A DNA stretch of 5,768 nt from Candidatus Dojkabacteria bacterium (lineage in GTDB: Bacteria > Patescibacteriota > Dojkabacteria > B142 > WJKM01), in contig JAGQLH010000082.1 of the NCBI GenBank assembly GCA_020429465.1, positions 1 through 5,768 on the forward strand, given 5' to 3'. Each line of letters opens with the position of its first letter. Positions within the stretch are counted from its first letter, which is position 1. Both the position numbers and the translations under genes were made by a program. The notes beneath the pieces were generated by a model. It searched no databases, was not told the DNA's origin, and saw only the letters and a program-made list of their open reading frames with translations. Shown here in pieces: positions 5,363-5,768 of the stretch.

Positions 5363-5438
5363 CTACTCTAAAATATAGAGTAAAACCTAGTTTCTTAAAT
5401 GAAACGATAACAAGCGAGTCAAGCATTTAGCTTGAACC

Positions 5439-5470
5439 AAGTGATCACTAGATGTATTTCTAGTTCACTT
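5439..5470 (+). other. Leader hairpin close to 16S
   Basis: AAGTGA (5439-5444) pairs with TCACTT (5465-5470) and ACTAG (5447-5451) pairs with CTAGT (5460-5464), with a two-base TC bulge and an 8-base loop. It adjoins the hairpin at the 16S 5' end and may guide precursor processing. Confidence 0.45.

Positions 5471-5768
<298 letters not shown>

Overview
The window looks like chromosomal DNA from a low-GC, ultra-small-genome bacterium of the Candidate Phyla Radiation (Patescibacteria). The evidence is the 16S rRNA 5' end at the right edge, with its 'CTAAGGTATGCAAGTCG' variant and the 'GGCAAACGGCTGAGTAATAC' wording. Supporting signs are adjacent FemAB-type genes and a lack of Shine-Dalgarno sequences before any start codon. 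I cannot place it more finely than CPR. All five coding regions read through without in-frame TGA and end in TAA or TAG, so there is no sign of the UGA=Gly code of Gracilibacteria/Absconditabacteria.

Layout, all on the + strand. (1) 1-1616: two tandem FemAB/FemX-type aminoacyltransferase genes, the first cut by the left edge. (2) 1617-1729: a short intergenic region with a candidate promoter and an inverted repeat. (3) 1730-3328: a large secreted protein of unknown function with a signal peptide, a Gly/Ser/Thr-rich linker, a His-rich cluster and ten cysteines. A strong hairpin lies inside its first codons. (4) 3329-3436: a long hairpin abutting a perfect -10 box. (5) 3437-4576: murG. (6) 4627-4983: a small DUF4870/Tic20-like membrane protein with its own candidate promoter. 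(7) 5005-5047: a textbook intrinsic terminator. (8) 5057-5493: two tandem extended -10 promoters and a highly structured rRNA leader with two boxA copies. (9) 5494-5768: the first part of 16S rRNA.

Functionally, the left two thirds point to the cell envelope. MurG makes lipid II, and FemAB-type enzymes add bridge amino acids to lipid II stem peptides from aminoacyl-tRNA. The unknown protein is exported, and the DUF4870 protein is a small integral membrane protein. The right third is the control region of an rRNA operon, insulated from the upstream genes by the terminator.

I found no mobile element, CRISPR array, toxin-antitoxin or defence system. The least explained items are the secreted His/Cys-rich protein with its start-region hairpin, and the duplicated boxA/promoter architecture of the rRNA leader.
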